Positions 1-12,176 of a DNA stretch of 64,000 nucleotides are shown here, piece after piece. The position numbers were made by a program, and so were the translations under genes. The notes beneath the pieces were generated by a model that was not told the origin of the DNA, made no database searches, and worked only from the letters and a program-made list of their open reading frames with translations. This stretch comes from Aquila chrysaetos chrysaetos (taxonomy: Eukaryota; Chordata; Aves; Accipitriformes; Accipitridae), in contig NC_044005.1 of assembly GCF_900496995.4 (NCBI RefSeq), positions 23,999,363-24,063,362 on the forward strand, in the 5' to 3' direction. Position 1 is the stretch's first letter. Every line of letters begins with the position of its first letter.

Positions 1-1439
1 GTATGTTTATTTGGGAATAAGGAGGGAATTTGATTGGAATCTGACTAGCTGAGCAGGGATTATAGAACAGCATGCTTTAGTTAATAATTTTATTTACATT
101 TCAAATGTAAATTAAGAAATTTCCTGCTATTCCATTTGAACAAAAAAGCAACATCTGGTTTTGTGAGACAAAGAAAGTCTGAGATCATATGTGACAGAAA
201 GGAAACAGGCTTTAAAAACTTCAGAGGCCTTTATAAACACTCAGAGATACTTCAAAATTCAGAAAGACCTCTGAAACCTAATTTTTTTTTGTACATATGA
301 CAAACATTAAAAGCACATAGAGAAATGTAAAGAAACATTCATCATAACACTGTTAAGATTCATCAAAGGACTTTTAGAAATAAAACTACACAGGAAGTTA
401 TTTTAAAACTGCTTGAATTTCTACTGAAAACACACACGAACAGTAATTTTGGTTTCATATTTGCTTAGCTTAAATGTCTTCCATTTATAAATTACAATAG
501 TGGCAGAGCTCTACCACAGGGAAAAAAACACAACCCTACTCCAGAAATATGCATATATTATATATGTAAATATACAGCTTTCTACTGCCTTACAGATGCC
601 CATGTTTGCCTATATCTATCTGCAGTCCTACATTACTTTTGGAGGCAAGAACCATCTATGTCCTGTCCTTGTACAATGCCCACAGTTACAGGGTTTTGGT
701 CCACAAATGACAGGAATATAGACAATTAATGAAATAATGAATGCAATTTGCTTGATTTTTTCCTATTTGAGGAATGTAAGGAATGAGCTGGAGTTGACTT
801 GTGGTCATGACAATGCAAATTAAATACAGGTAAGTATGAGAAAAGCAACTGGTATGCAAATGGATGTTCAAAATGTAACCTCTTTTAAAAGGGGATCTGG
901 AACAGTGGTACAAATCCAGTGGCAGCCTTTCAAAGACTTTTCTTCTGCCTGTCAGATTGTCTAAAATCCTCAGTGAAGGACAAGGGAAACTAACAAATGC
1001 TGGTATGGAAACCTGGTAGACACCTATGACATTTTTATTAAGAGCAACAAAAGCAATGGTGTACCAGCTGGTATTTCAGACTGTACAACACTTCAGGTGT
1101 TGAATCTTAGATAAACTGCCAAAGACAGAGAACATAGTACTGCAATACTGTGATAAGGCTGATAATATACAAGTAAATAGATCTAAGTTTTGAGGGTGAT
1201 CAAAGAGAGCACATTCAGCAGTTTCTAAGGTAATATGTTTATTTGTATCTTTACTTACATCTTCCATAATAAATAGTTTTCACTGTTATTTTCCAGAATG
1301 TATGAATGTTTATGTAAGGATTTTACATACTAAAACTAAGTTTATGCAATTATCTCCTCCCAAGGGAGACACTTGGAATATACAAGGAAAATTTAGTTCT
1401 TCCTTAGGGGAAAAAAAAAAAAGTCTAGTTCATTTCCAA

Positions 1440-2640
1440 GATTGTGACAGTTTGGATAAATACACTCCAAATAAATTATTGGTCAAAAATTGGAAACAAA
1501 GGAGAAGAGTAAATGAAGTTCCACAGGGATCTGTGTAGGAACTTAGGCTGTTTAATATACATTCATAAATGACCTGGAAAAAGGGGGTGAACAGTAAGGT
1601 AATATGTTTACTCATGCTAGGAAATTATTGAGGTAGTAATGCTAAGAGCTGACTGTGAAGAATTTCAGAAGACTCTTACAGGACTGAGTGGCTGGAAAAT
1701 AAAATGGTAAATGAAATTTGGTGTCAATAGATGTAAATCATACACGGGGGAAACCATACATATATACCTATATTAAAAATGGCAGGTTCTGAGCTCATCA
1801 TTTTCACTCAGGAGCACATCTTGGCATTATGTTAGATCTTGGCATTAGTTCCATGAAAACATGCCTTCAGTGCTTAGGAACAGTCAAAAAAACCCCAACA
1901 AAGCAAATATTAGAAAATACTGGGAAAGGAACAGGTATCATACTTTTGCCACTGTACTAATTTAGGGTTTGTCTGTACCTTGAATACCTTGTAGCCACTT
2001 GGAGTAGAATATTTACTTAGAAATGGAAGAAATACAAAGAAAGCAAGAAGGACGATCAGAGGCATGGAATGGTTTCCACAGAAGATACTGAGTAGCCTGG
2101 GGCCCTTCACTCTGGCTGAGGAATGGCTGAACAGAGACATAATAGAGGTCTACACATCAGGAAGGGCAGGGAGAAGATGGGATTGACTGTTTACTCCTCC
2201 TTCAAAAACAAGAACAAAATGCCATATATATGAAGCTAGAGGGAGACAAGTTCAGGAAGTTAAAAAAAAAACCCACACAAAACCACCAAAACCAAAAGGG
2301 AAGTGTTTCTTCATGCACCAGGAAGCAGACCTGTGAAATTCCTTGTCAAAAGACATTCTGGATACAAGAAGCTGATAGAAGCTCAAGGCAAAATTGGATG
2401 TGCAACTGAAAGAGAGATCCACTGAGAATTAAAAAATAGGCAAAAAAATATATTAATGAATAGGCTCAGGAAATTCCTTCAACTGAAGAAGGTGAGAAGC
2501 TGGGAAAGTATTAAGGGAGTATCACACGTGCTTGGCCTGTTCTTACCCTTCCAGTCTGTCTGTGGTCCCTCTCAGATATAGAGTACTTGGCAAAATGGGT
2601 CCTCATGTCAACCAGCATGGCTGTTCTTATGTTCTTAATG
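1440..2640 (+). mobile_element. Ancient CR1 LINE relic, 3' part of ORF2 plus 3' end
   Basis: The order of recognisable CR1 segments is kept over about 1.2 kb. The late reverse-transcriptase region comes first (around 1520-1620, a degraded version of the stretch encoding 'GSVLGPLLFNIFINDL'). Then come the stretches matching 'gactgtgaagaattTCAGAA', 'ctggaaaataaaatgg', 'ataatagaggtctacac', 'gaagtgtttcttcat' and 'aaattccttgtcaaaagaca', ending with the CR1 3' tail 'catggctgttcttatgttct' at about 2617-2636. Many stops and indels make it inactive. It resembles the old amniote (turtle/crocodile-like) subfamilies rather than young avian CR1. Identification rests on remembered consensus, not alignment. 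Confidence 0.75.
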
Positions 2641-2814
2641 TCACTGCTGTAGCCTTTTAAAAACAAAACATCTTTCAGAAACAACATGAAAATACTCGAT
2701 TCTGCATAGGGACAAGAAGAACATCTAGCTCATGAATCCCCTTATTGTTAAAGGTTAGGAGAATATTAGGGGAAAGTATAATACTCACTTCTCTTTTCTT
2801 TAACTCTTCTGTCA

Positions 2815-2905
2815 GCACCTGCTCATGGACTCTACCAGGAACAGGCTAGTGGACTAGGTAGACCTTTGGTCTGACCAAGTACAACCATTCCTCTGCTCTT
2901 AACAG
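2815..2905 (+). mobile_element. CR1 LINE 3'-end fragment
   Basis: A short copy of the CR1 3' tail: 'ggactaggtagacctttggt' followed by 'ctgaccaagtacaaccattc', matching the common 'tagatggacctttggtctgacccagtatgg' ending with substitutions. It lies about 175 bp after the longer relic ending at 2640 and is probably a separate insertion, since both carry their own 3' tail. Confidence 0.6.
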
Positions 2906-3479
2906 GATTTCCTTTTGACGTACTTTTTGATAATATTTTAGCATGGGTTAATGATGTCATAGGCTATTTTTTAAATAATTCAGTTATGAGAGGAAGGTAG
3001 ACCAGGAAACGAGAAAATCTGGGGAGAAAGAAAAAGGAAAATTGCTATACTGTGATCAACTCTTACATGAAAATGTCTTTCAGTGACAATGTCATTATAC
3101 CAATCTTTGTTTTTTGCAACAAAGGGAATAGTTACCTTTGCAAGATGAAAAAAGTACTCCAAAGATAGGAAGGTTTGACAGTTCAACAAACTTGGTCCTC
3201 CATTGATTATTAGATCTTTATGTGAAAGGTTCTATTTTAAAAGGAATATTCAGATTTAGACTCTGATGTTTAACTCCAGAAATGGTTCTTAAATAATGGC
3301 ACCATCTTGTTTCTATCAAGTTGATAAAAGAAATCTTTCAGCTGAGGAGCTGTTTGTACTACAACAGCCTGAGAGAGAAAGAAGGTGAGGGGAATAAACT
3401 GCTTATGATCCCTATACGAACAACAAATATTGCCAGATTCAACAAAAAAGGAAAGCAGACTTTCTGATGAGGAGACTGA

Positions 3480-4480
3480 TAAAGGTGCTGAATTACGTAA
3501 CTCAGAGACTAAATTTTGTGAGAATTGTAAATAATGAAGAAGACAAGTCACTGATAAACAGAGCTGGAACATTTGGTAAATTGAGTAAAGCAGACAATGT
3601 GCATTGAAATAGATGAGCAGAAAAAAATGTTTGTAAGAACAGTAAACTACAAATTTTTCTTACAGGTTGGGCAGACCCTATTCTCAAAAACAAAGACTTT
3701 GAAAATGACATGAGGGTTATGCTCAGCAGATAACTGGAGCTCTATTCCCCAAAATGTTTAATAAAGCATGTGGGTAGTTCAATTCTAATGCTCATAGTTT
3801 AAGAAGGAGGTAGAAATGTTGGAGACAGTTCAGAAAGCGATCACAGGTTTAAATAAAGTATTGAAAAATATGCCTTAGAGTGGAAGACACCAGGATCATA
3901 ACTTGTTCAATTTATCAAAACAAAAAGGAGCAATTTGATCATGTTAACTGTAAGAATGCAGGGCTCTTTCATCTGACAGGTAAAGACTGCACAAAATCTA
4001 GTGGCATAAAGCTACAGTGGCCCAGATTTGATCTTGGGAGAGAAAAGATTTATCCCAACCATTTACTCCAGAATAGTTCCAGCACTTTTCTTACATGCAG
4101 TTCAGAGGATCAAAATTAGAAGCCTGAATTTCTTGGAGTCAATGCAATTGACTGGCTATTCAAAGTGCGTAAATTCAATGCCTAAACACACTTCCCTACT
4201 TAGTACCGCACAGCAGTAGCCACAAACACACACAAAAAGCAAAGATGACTGAGCATTTGAACAAATTGTTAACAGTTGTATGGGATTCTTTTTAACATGA
4301 TTCTTTTTAATAGTATTTTTAAACCAACAATATATGATTTTTCTACCTCCAAAAAAATAAAAAAGAAGGAGCTATAATTAACCATACCTATTGGGAAGTT
4401 TTATGCTTTTTATCATCCAGAACGTCAGACTAGATGTTCCCATGAGCCCTCTTGGCCTTAAAGTCTATGCTCCTACAACT
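3480..4480 (+). mobile_element. Ancient CR1 LINE relic
   Basis: It contains segments typical of the CR1 3' region: 'aagaaggaggtagaaatgtt', 'ggagacagttcagaaagcga', 'gaaaaatatgcctta' and 'caatttgatcatgtt'. It ends at 4420-4480 with the 3' motif 'gtcagactagatgttcccat' followed by 'cttggccttaaagtctatgc'. The 5' boundary is approximate. Reading frames are broken by many stops, so it is a fossil. Confidence 0.7.
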
Positions 4481-5804
4481 TATTAAGAAGGGAAAACAAA
4501 TGACTTCACAAACAAGTACCTAGCATTTTATTATAACGTATTTTACCATGTGACTGTTCACAGATGGTGAGTTTTACTTAAACAGTTGTTAGAAAGCAAA
4601 CACATGCTTTTTGCTACAGTTAAATGGCAGTAGATCTTAAGCCATTTACAACCCAAATATTTTTTTACAATGTAATTAAGATTATATCTTACTGAAATCT
4701 TATGAGGCCAGTTTCTAAAAGATGTGGGCAAGAAGCTGCATTATCAACCTTTATGAAGCTAAACCAGTAAACTATAGGTTTTAGTCTCCCTGCAATGGAT
4801 GTGTGTGATTTCTGCTCGCTCTAAGGGCAATTAGGCTCACTCAAAGGAACAGTAAGATTTTTGTCTTTTCAGCTACCAATAATAGCTGGTGGCAGGCTAT
4901 TGAGGAGAAATAGCAGGATATAAAAATGGCATGTATTGATGGCAGCTCACTCACCAAGATCACAGCATATGCAGCTTACTACAACACCTAGATTAAAAAA
5001 AACTAGGAACAGCCTAAACAAGCAGCAGCCTATACCCAGACTGTTCGATGTCATAGTTCCAAGTAAAGGTCCTTTGATGAATTCCCTGTATTCTGAAAAT
5101 TAAGTTTGTTACCACCTTTTTTTCTCCGTGCTTAAACCTGCTGTCAATCCATAAACCAGCTTTCTTTCCTGTGTCTAACAGCTAATTTGTCTCAAGTCTT
5201 TCCTAAGGTCCTTGCTGATTTTTTTTAAAATGCAAGTGCAAAAATCAATGTATTCACATGTTTCTGATTCCTTAGAAGAACTAGCATATGTATTTGTGAG
5301 GTGAGCTTTCCCTTTATGAAAACCAGATCAATTCCTTCCCATTTTTCACAGTCTTCCAAAGAAGACAGACCTACCAGCATTTAGTTCCCAAGGTATTACC
5401 TAAAGCACTTTTAAAAAAGAATTATGCTATACTTGTGACCTTCCATTCCTCTATCACCATGGCTGATTTAAATGGTAAGTTACATACTACAGTAGGTAAA
5501 GCAGCAATTTCATACTTTAATGTCTTTGGAACTGTTACACAAGTATTATCTGGCTCAGAGAATTTAATTCTATTCAATTTTTCAATTTGTTTCAAACAAC
5601 CTTCATACTGACACTTCAGTTTGATAGTTTTTCAGACTTACCCTCTTTTGTGTTTTAAAGACTATACTGAGTTTTTATGATATTACAAGTTTCTATTCAA
5701 AATATTTTTGTACTGTATTAGTTCAAGTTTCCAAAGATCTCCTCATTTGGGCATGACTTCCATTTTCTGAAGAATGCCGTAATAGCTTCCTTCAGATGTC
5801 AGTA

Positions 5805-5910
5805 TTTTTCCTGTTCTTTTAGACTCTCGGTACTTCATCATTAAAATAGGGATAATAAGTATGTGCTTATGTTGCAAAGTTATTTATGAAGATGTATTTA
5901 TGAGGCTCCA
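5805..5910 (+). repeat. Possible MIR-type SINE remnant
   Basis: The stretch 'cattaaaatagggataataa' followed by a degraded 'gttgtgaggatt'-like segment resembles the 3' part of MIR ('ctgtaaaatagggataataatagtacctacctcat'). Only about 100 bp is recognisable and the match is from memory. A chance AT-rich match cannot be excluded. Confidence 0.4.
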
Positions 5911-6700
5911 TACTTAATTCTGAAGTAATGAAGTCTATAAGAAGATCATGATAAAATTGCCTGAAGTCAGAATATCTCTGAATTTCAGACAATTCCTAAG
6001 ACTAAGATTTGGGGGGAAATACTTTAAATCAGTTTATTTTCAATATAAAGTAGAGACATTATCTCCTTCAGTTTTACTTGTAGCTTCTGTGAACTCAAAA
6101 TGCTCTAAACTACTCATTAAGCATATAAAAAATGTGGATGCCAGTGATGCAATTATTACAGGTAAAACTGTTAAGTCCCTACATATTTTGTTCTCCAGTT
6201 CAAAAAAACATTTTTATAAGTAAGTATTTATGAATATTTGACATATCATTGCTAGTTCTAAATATCACAATGTAAATGTGTAAAATATGTTACACAGTTT
6301 CTACATCTTTTTTATCAAAAGCTGACAACAGCATGGGGAACTAAACTGACCAGCTGATTCAGTACATCTTGTTATCCTGGTATCCACGTGCTCACCCTTA
6401 CCAACATAGGAAACATGACATATGTCAGGGCTCCTTGCACCTGAAGGGTAAGCTACCTTGCATTTATCAAAAAGCAGTATCCTACCTGCGGCCAATATCC
6501 TGGAGCAGATGCAAAATTGTAGCTTAATACCTCACGTAAAGAGCATATTCTTAAAGACTGTACTGGTTTTGTGTCTATTTATCTGCCAGTTCCACTGTCC
6601 CCCCCAACTCCCTCTTGTCCAATTTCAACCAAATTTGATTATGGTGATGTGAAAAATAGCACCTGGGTACATGATAGAAACCTTATTAACATCCCTTCCA

Positions 6701-6845
6701 AAAAAAAAAAAAAAAAAAAGAAAAAAGGCGGGGAGGGCTCAGCCCTTGTCCATTCCATGGAGAATAATCATTCAGCACTCATACAGCTCTGAACTCAGGA
6801 GATGCTGCCTTCTGTCCAGTCATATATATATATATATATACGGGT
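6701..6845. repeat. Poly-A run and (TA)n microsatellite
   Basis: A run of about 19 A at about 6701-6719 is followed by a G and a second short A run. About 100 bp further a TA dinucleotide tract spans about 6822-6840. Both are simple-sequence length-polymorphism candidates. No coding or structural role is indicated. Confidence 0.85.
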
Positions 6846-7019
6846 TTTAGGCAATTGATGAGACTGCCTTGAGTAACATTTATGGGAGGGAACACAGGAC
6901 ACTACTGTTGGCTTGCTATAGAAAGTATAGGGAGGAGATGAGAATATTGTCAGCAGGCTTAAGGGACCTGAAAATGTTGTGTATGCAGCTGCTGATGAGA
7001 GGACAACGTGGCATTTTCT

Positions 7020-7365
7020 ACAACAAGAAAAATGAGTTCTTGCAACTTCTATTAAACTTGTGGAACTCATTGCCAAAGGATATTATGGATGTTGAAATGG
7101 GCTCAAGAGACAATTGAATGAGGCACAAACATGAAACTCAAGAGATAGAGAAGAGCAATCCTTTGAGGGTTACTACAATGACGAAACCACACCAAGTTTA
7201 GAAAGTTCCTGCAGGTAAAAATAATTGAAAGCTGAGACACTATTCATGGAGAGTACCACATACGACTTCTATATGCAGATACCTAAGGAAAATTAAGAGA
7301 AGGGAAATCCTGGAGACAGGATACTGCATTAGATGAGAGCCATTGGACTGATTTGCTATGGCTGT
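7020..7365 (+). mobile_element. CR1 LINE 3' fragment
   Basis: 'aacttgtggaactcattgcc' followed by 'aaaggatattatggatgttg' matches the CR1 3' untranslated consensus ('ctgtggaactcattgccaaaggatgttatggatgc'). The fragment ends near 7360 with 'cattggactgatttgctatg' and 'gctgttcttaag', the CR1 tail. It is diverged and has no open frame. Confidence 0.65.
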
Positions 7366-9019
7366 TCTTAAGTGGTGGAAAACTTAAGCGAGGGTATTGA
7401 GGATATTAGGGATGGGAAGGGGAGCTGAAGTTGTTTTAGTAAGCAAACGCAGGTGAAGTAGAGCACAAATATATGAGAAGCAAAACTTTATTAGTTTTAT
7501 TGCCAAAGGAAAAATAATTAAAAGCAGGTAATAATAGATGCATAAAATGAAAAGCATTGGGGACTGCGTTGAGATGATGCTGGCATAGTGATACCATCTG
7601 AATATTTCATCATAATGATGCCAAGAAAGGTATTACAATAATTCAAGCATTATGATACAATTATATCTTTGGACAAAGGTTCAGTGGGGTTTTGGTGGTC
7701 TGTAAGTGTAAGTAATTCTTTGCAGTCATTAACCCCCACTTCCTGGTGGATCTGCTTGCACTGAAAGGCCAGGATCTCCCCTGGCATATTCCACCAAACA
7801 CAGAGGAGGTTACAGCACCAACCATTGCTCTGCTCCAGCACTGTGCTGGTGAAAGAGAAAAGCACTGCCAGATGAGCGGTTGGGACAGGGATTCCCTCAG
7901 TACCATGCAAGTAGTGCCACTGCCATAGCATGAAGGAGGAGTGGAGTCGAGGATAGGCAGAGGCAGAAGCAAAGGAGGGACCAGGCCAGGGTGTCAGCTA
8001 TGCAGAGAGGGGCATGAAAAATATTATAGAGGTGACAAAATTATTGATACCTAATTTCGTATTTTTTAGTACTGTATTTCAGTACCACTTAGAACTGCTT
8101 TCCTACCATAATATGGTATAAGTATATAACCCTTAACTTCAGGCAACAAGACAAGATTTGCCTGTAATACACAAACCCTTTTTCTTTCTACTTCTTTTGT
8201 TTACTCCACAGAAAAAGAAAAACAAGAAAAATCTTGTACTGAAAAAAGGCATCTCCAAGAACAATATCTGTGCACTCAGGCATTCTGGATAAGCACCTGC
8301 ATTAACTATATTTGGACAAATACATTAAAACCGGTTTAAAACAAACACACTTTCCTGGCTGAAGTTCATGACACTTTTCCACTAAAAGAGTTCAGAAATA
8401 AACATTTTTTGCAATTTCTTATAAACATGGCTTATTAAATAAAGGCTTACACCACTCTCTTAAAGTAGGATAGAGAAATGAGAGCAGTCCTGACTGAATA
8501 ACTGGAATGAAACTTTAATTGGAGTTTCAAGATCCTGTGCACTGAAAAGAGTTCATCGTCTCCAAAAGCTGGCAAAGTGTTCCTAGACTCGCCAGTCTCT
8601 TAGCTTTACAAACCCTACAAAACTGAATAGCCACACGAGAAAGTTTTAAAATTGGCTGTCTTGACGTTCACGCATAAGCACCAAGAAGCGAAGTTACTTT
8701 AACTAAAGTAACAAAGTTGGATTTGGGGAAAATTGTAGAGGCTTTCAACATACAATGTGCAGATATGCACAGCTACATACTTCAAAGAAGTGTTCATTTG
8801 TTCTTAAGGTTAACAGAAACTTCAATTATTTTGGAATCTTTTGTCTTTAATTCAGAGCTGTTGCCAGTTGTAAGGCAGAGGGATGCAAACCATGATGGAA
8901 GCAGGGGCACACACCTTACAATCTCTCAGGAAAACTTTTTGTGTTATTTTATCCTCCACGTGCAAGTAAGTCAGTCTGAAGCATCTGAAAGCACTCTGAA
9001 CGAAAAAAAAATACAAGTA

Positions 9020-9115
9020 ACTGTTATGACTCCCATTTAACATATGGAGGGAAAGAAAGATTAAGTCATTTGCCAAGAGCAAGGAACTACAGAATCAGAG
9101 ACAGTCCATCAGACT
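9020..9115 (-). repeat. Possible MIR/L2-type remnant, reverse orientation
   Basis: 'ctcccatttaacatatggag' followed by 'attaagtcatttgccaagag' and 'cagaatcagagacag' matches the reverse of MIR/L2 3' sequence (the familiar 'cccattttacagatgaggaaactgaggc...ttaagtgacttgcccaaggtcac' pattern). About 90 bp is recognisable. The match is moderately clear but was made by eye. Confidence 0.45.
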
Positions 9116-11030
9116 TCAGCAATTCAAATAATAACACACAAAGAAAATATACACACATTATCCAGAGAGAAAACTGCAAACTGAAGTAAAAAATGCTTTT
9201 TTCTTTTTGTGAAAAGAGCTCCGTTTTCCCTATTTCCTTAGAGAATTTTCCCATTTATTTTCAAATCAAACAGCACATGTTCTACCTTTTCTACCATATA
9301 CCATAAAATCACAATTGTCACTACCTGGATTTTTTTTTTGTCTTATGATGACTATGGTAGGGAGTATACTTCTTGAGAAGTTTGCAATAGTCACCCCAGT
9401 TGGTACAGATTATTAAAACACACCCAAAATAATCAGAAAAATATTTCTCGATTGTTTTTGTTTATTACTTTTTCCATGGAAATAAGATTTTCACTGGGTG
9501 TGTTTGTCTTTTAAAAACAGTGGCTTATGATCTTAGAGCCCCCATTACAACAGGTGTTTAAAACACTAGAACTCCAGCAGCCAAAGTGCTTTATTTGTGA
9601 AGCTGTATATAAAGAGGTACTTCTCAGCCATCATACCAGCATTTTTCAAGGAAAGTATCCAATTCCATTAAGTGATCTCATTGTTTCTATTAACTATTTT
9701 AAATGCCTGTATGAAGGCATATTTCTTCTGTAAACTGAAACTGTTTTATTTTCTGGATTGTCATGGTAGATTGCAAAGAACATACTACATGTTACATACA
9801 GTAACATTACTGCAATTTCAAACCAAATAAACCGCATATATAAAAGTATGATAACCAAACCAATACCCGTATAATTTAAAATCTTATCAACTGAAATACT
9901 GCAGTCTAACCATCCAAAAAATTAAAGGCATGCATAAATAATGGAAATAACATAAATAATTTTTTCTCTGTCTTTTCAGGTAAGTTATCACTTTGCTAAG
10001 CCTTTACTTTCAGGTGTTAAAAAATCTTGAGAAGTCCATTCAAATAAGTTCAAATAACTTCAGGCTCATATTTTCAGATAAAGTCCCGAGAATCATTATC
10101 AAGACATAAACCAATCAACCTGTTATCATTTTACCTTGCAATTAAATCAACTGAGTTTGAGTTTATTTTATCAGAAAGTATTCAACTTACAAATGAACCT
10201 TCCTTTGGAGGCTAGAAACATTTTGTGCCTTACGAGACAAAGTAAAAGCCAGGAGTGATTCAGCTGCTTAGTTATAGCTGACTGGTACCATTTCGGTTTC
10301 CCTAGAGTATTTATTTGCTATATCTCTATGGGGCTGACAGTTATGACACAGGACAACTTCTGGACTGGCAGCAGGAACCCAGACAAGATATTCTACTGTG
10401 CCTGTAATGGTCCTAAACACTTAGGTTTAGGTAATTGCATTGCTCTATCACTTTGGCAAGCTCCAAATTTGCTCCTCTATCCCATACTCCACACTTTTGT
10501 TTATCTGAAGTACTTTGTCTCCCAGATGGTATATTGGGATTCTCAGTTCCCACGGATTCATTTTGGCGGGCTTTGGCAAAGAAGCTGAAAGCGCACAGAA
10601 GCTTTTGTGGAACTGTTTGCGAGGTGCCACATCCAATTCCTATTCTTTTTTTAATTACAAAACTGTGTTTGAGCTATCCATCCTTCCCCTCACCCCCTAG
10701 GTGCATGCCACACAGAATCCTGCCTTCTGCTCAGTTTGCCTACAAACAGCCTCCCATATCGTACCCAGAACTTTTAAGGCCCAACGGACAATCACCTTTT
10801 CACATCTCTGTAAGGTCTGAGAGTCGCTTTTCCTACGTCTCCCCGACACGCAGAGAGTCCTCACATTGCCGTTCCCACTATGCTGTGCTGCCCAGGTAAA
10901 TTGCGGCGCTCCCCCACCACCACTTCCCTCCCTCATCTCACAGGGCAGCAGCTCAGAGCATCTCCCGCTTGCAAAATATGAATACTCGCAACCGGCTAGT
11001 GTCTCCCCTAAACTATCCCGATGTACTCAC

Positions 11031-11200
11031 AGGGTCTGGGTGTCCTCCGGAAGGCTGGGAATGAAGTGGATGTCCCTGCAAGTGATTTTGTAGTCATCCT
11101 CGTCGGAACACTCGCAGAAGGCTGAAGGACACCGCTCTGTGCCCTGGCTGCACAGCACCAGCACCAGCAGCAACTGGACGGCTACCGGGAGGAACAGCAT
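11031..11200 (-). CDS. TSHR: Thyrotropin (TSH) receptor, first coding exon (residues 1-56 and two bases of 57)
   Basis: TSHR is the Gs-coupled leucine-rich-repeat receptor for thyroid-stimulating hormone on thyroid follicle cells. In birds it also mediates photoperiodic TSH signalling in the hypothalamus. The exon starts at the ATG at 11200-11198, with A at -3. It encodes a hydrophobic signal peptide (about residues 1-20, MLFLPVAVQLLLVLVLCSQG) and the LRR N-terminal cap with four cysteines at residues 24, 29, 31 and 41. This cysteine spacing is the same as I recall for human TSHR, and the segment FIPSLPEDTQTL matches the mammalian 'RIPSLPPSTQTL' region. The exon ends at the donor GTGAGT (11030-11025), giving 170 coding bases and phase 2, as in human exon 1. 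The rest of the gene lies to the left of the window. LHCGR and FSHR are the alternatives, but head-to-head linkage with CEP128 fits TSHR only. Confidence 0.93.
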
Positions 11201-11880
11201 CTTCCGCCGCCCGCTCCCGCTCTGCCCCTCGCTTCTCCCGAGAGAAAGGGAGCACCGGCGCTGCCCCGCCGGGAGAAGCTGCTCGGGAAAGGCGGCCCCT
11301 TTGCTGGACGCCGCCGCCTCCTCCCTGAGCGGGGACACGAAAGGTCTCAGCAAACCCTGCGCACCCTCTCCTTCGGGCAGGCTCCCTCTCCTCGCCCCGG
11401 CCCCCGCGCCCACCCCCCGGCCGTCCCTCCCTGCCGCTCCCCGCCCCACACGGACCTGCCCGCCCTGCTCCTCGGCACCTCTCCCGCGGGGTCCCCCGCG
11501 CCTGTCCCCCGGCAGCGCCCCTGCCCCGGCGCCCACCGGGCCAGCGCCGCAGCGCCGAGCCCGGCCGCGCCGTCCGGGACCCCGTCACCCGGGGGCAGCG
11601 CCGCTCCCCCGCGCTCCCGTCCGCAGCCGGCGGGTCCCAGCGCAGCCGCGGGGCGCCGGGGCCACCTGCCGAGGGCGGCCGGGACTGCGCGGGGCGAGCG
11701 CGCTCCGAGCCGAGCCGGGCCGGGCCGAGCCGAACCGAGCCGAGCCGAGGCGCGCCGCGCCGAGCCGGGCCGAGCCGCGCCGCGGGCGGCCGGGCGAGAG
11801 CTGCCAGGTACGGAGCTGGGCTGCAGAGCCCGCCGAGCCGTTTTCAAAGGCGGCGGCGTGACGTCTTAGCCCGATCATTT
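11201..11880 (-). promoter_or_regulatory. TSHR: TSHR CpG-island promoter and 5' untranslated region
   Basis: Immediately upstream of the TSHR start codon the sequence becomes strongly GC- and CpG-rich for about 680 bp and stops abruptly at about 11880, where ordinary AT-rich DNA resumes. No TATA box is evident, so dispersed initiation is likely. The island includes a CCGAG/CCGGG-type pentamer repeat (about 11700-11790) and a 7-of-8 match to a cAMP response element, TGACGTCT, at 11859-11866. Mammalian TSHR promoters are known to use a CRE-like element, but the distance differs and function here is inference. The transcription start cannot be placed from sequence. Confidence 0.75.
11700..11790. 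repeat. (CCGAG)n / (CCGGG)n imperfect pentamer repeat in the TSHR island
   Basis: A run of CGAGC and CGGGC pentamers (for example 'gccgagccgagccgaggcgc') covers about 90 bp. It generates long open frames rich in Arg-Ala-Glu-Pro on one strand and Arg-Leu-Gly-Ser-Ala on the other, none of which is supported as coding. Such GC-rich arrays tend to vary in length and to be poorly sequenced. Confidence 0.8.
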
Positions 11881-12176
11881 CTTCTAGCGTCTTTGCGGAA
11901 GGGAGGAGGCAGGGGGCTGTGTAAGCGCGATGCTAACTCACCTGTAAAAGCAGTGAAGGTACAGCGGGTCTTTACACCGAGTAAAAATTCACTGACTGCA
12001 AAGTAGATACGCACTAAATTGAAGCAGTTAAAAAAAGCACTGAAAATTCAAGAGTGATTTTGAAAATCACATGATAAAAGAGAGCAAAAGCAAGAGGAGA
12101 GAGTAACATTTTCCACATCACCTGAAAAGATAAAATCCTTTCACCAGAGAAAAAATGGAGGAAAAAAAAAAAATCT

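Larger units (their letters stand above)
1..11030 (-). other. TSHR: TSHR intron 1 (5' part, runs off the left edge)
   Basis: Everything left of the TSHR exon 1 splice donor (GTGAGT read on the minus strand from 11030) belongs to its first intron. It is AT-rich with no supported exon of either strand. It holds ancient CR1 LINE relics at about 1440-2640, 2815-2905, 3480-4480 and 7020-7365, MIR/L2-like scraps near 5805 and 9020, a poly-A run at about 6701 followed by a (TA)n stretch at about 6822-6840, and otherwise unrecognised sequence (notably 4500-5800, 7400-9000 and 9120-11000). The human gene also has a very long first intron, so the next exon being outside the window is expected. Confidence 0.85.

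Noticed and set aside
6685..6792. Open frame through the poly-A run encoding a poly-lysine stretch
   Set aside because: It is only the homopolymer read as AAA codons; no gene support.
10435..10899. Open frame of 154 codons just downstream of TSHR exon 1, plus strand
   Set aside because: No similarity to a protein I know and no promoter or splice signals; it lies antisense within TSHR intron 1.
11139..11861. Open frame of 240 codons on plus through the TSHR island
   Set aside because: It is antisense to TSHR exon 1 and the CCGAG pentamer array. Arg/Ala/Pro/Glu-rich composition is what GC-rich DNA gives in any stop-free frame.
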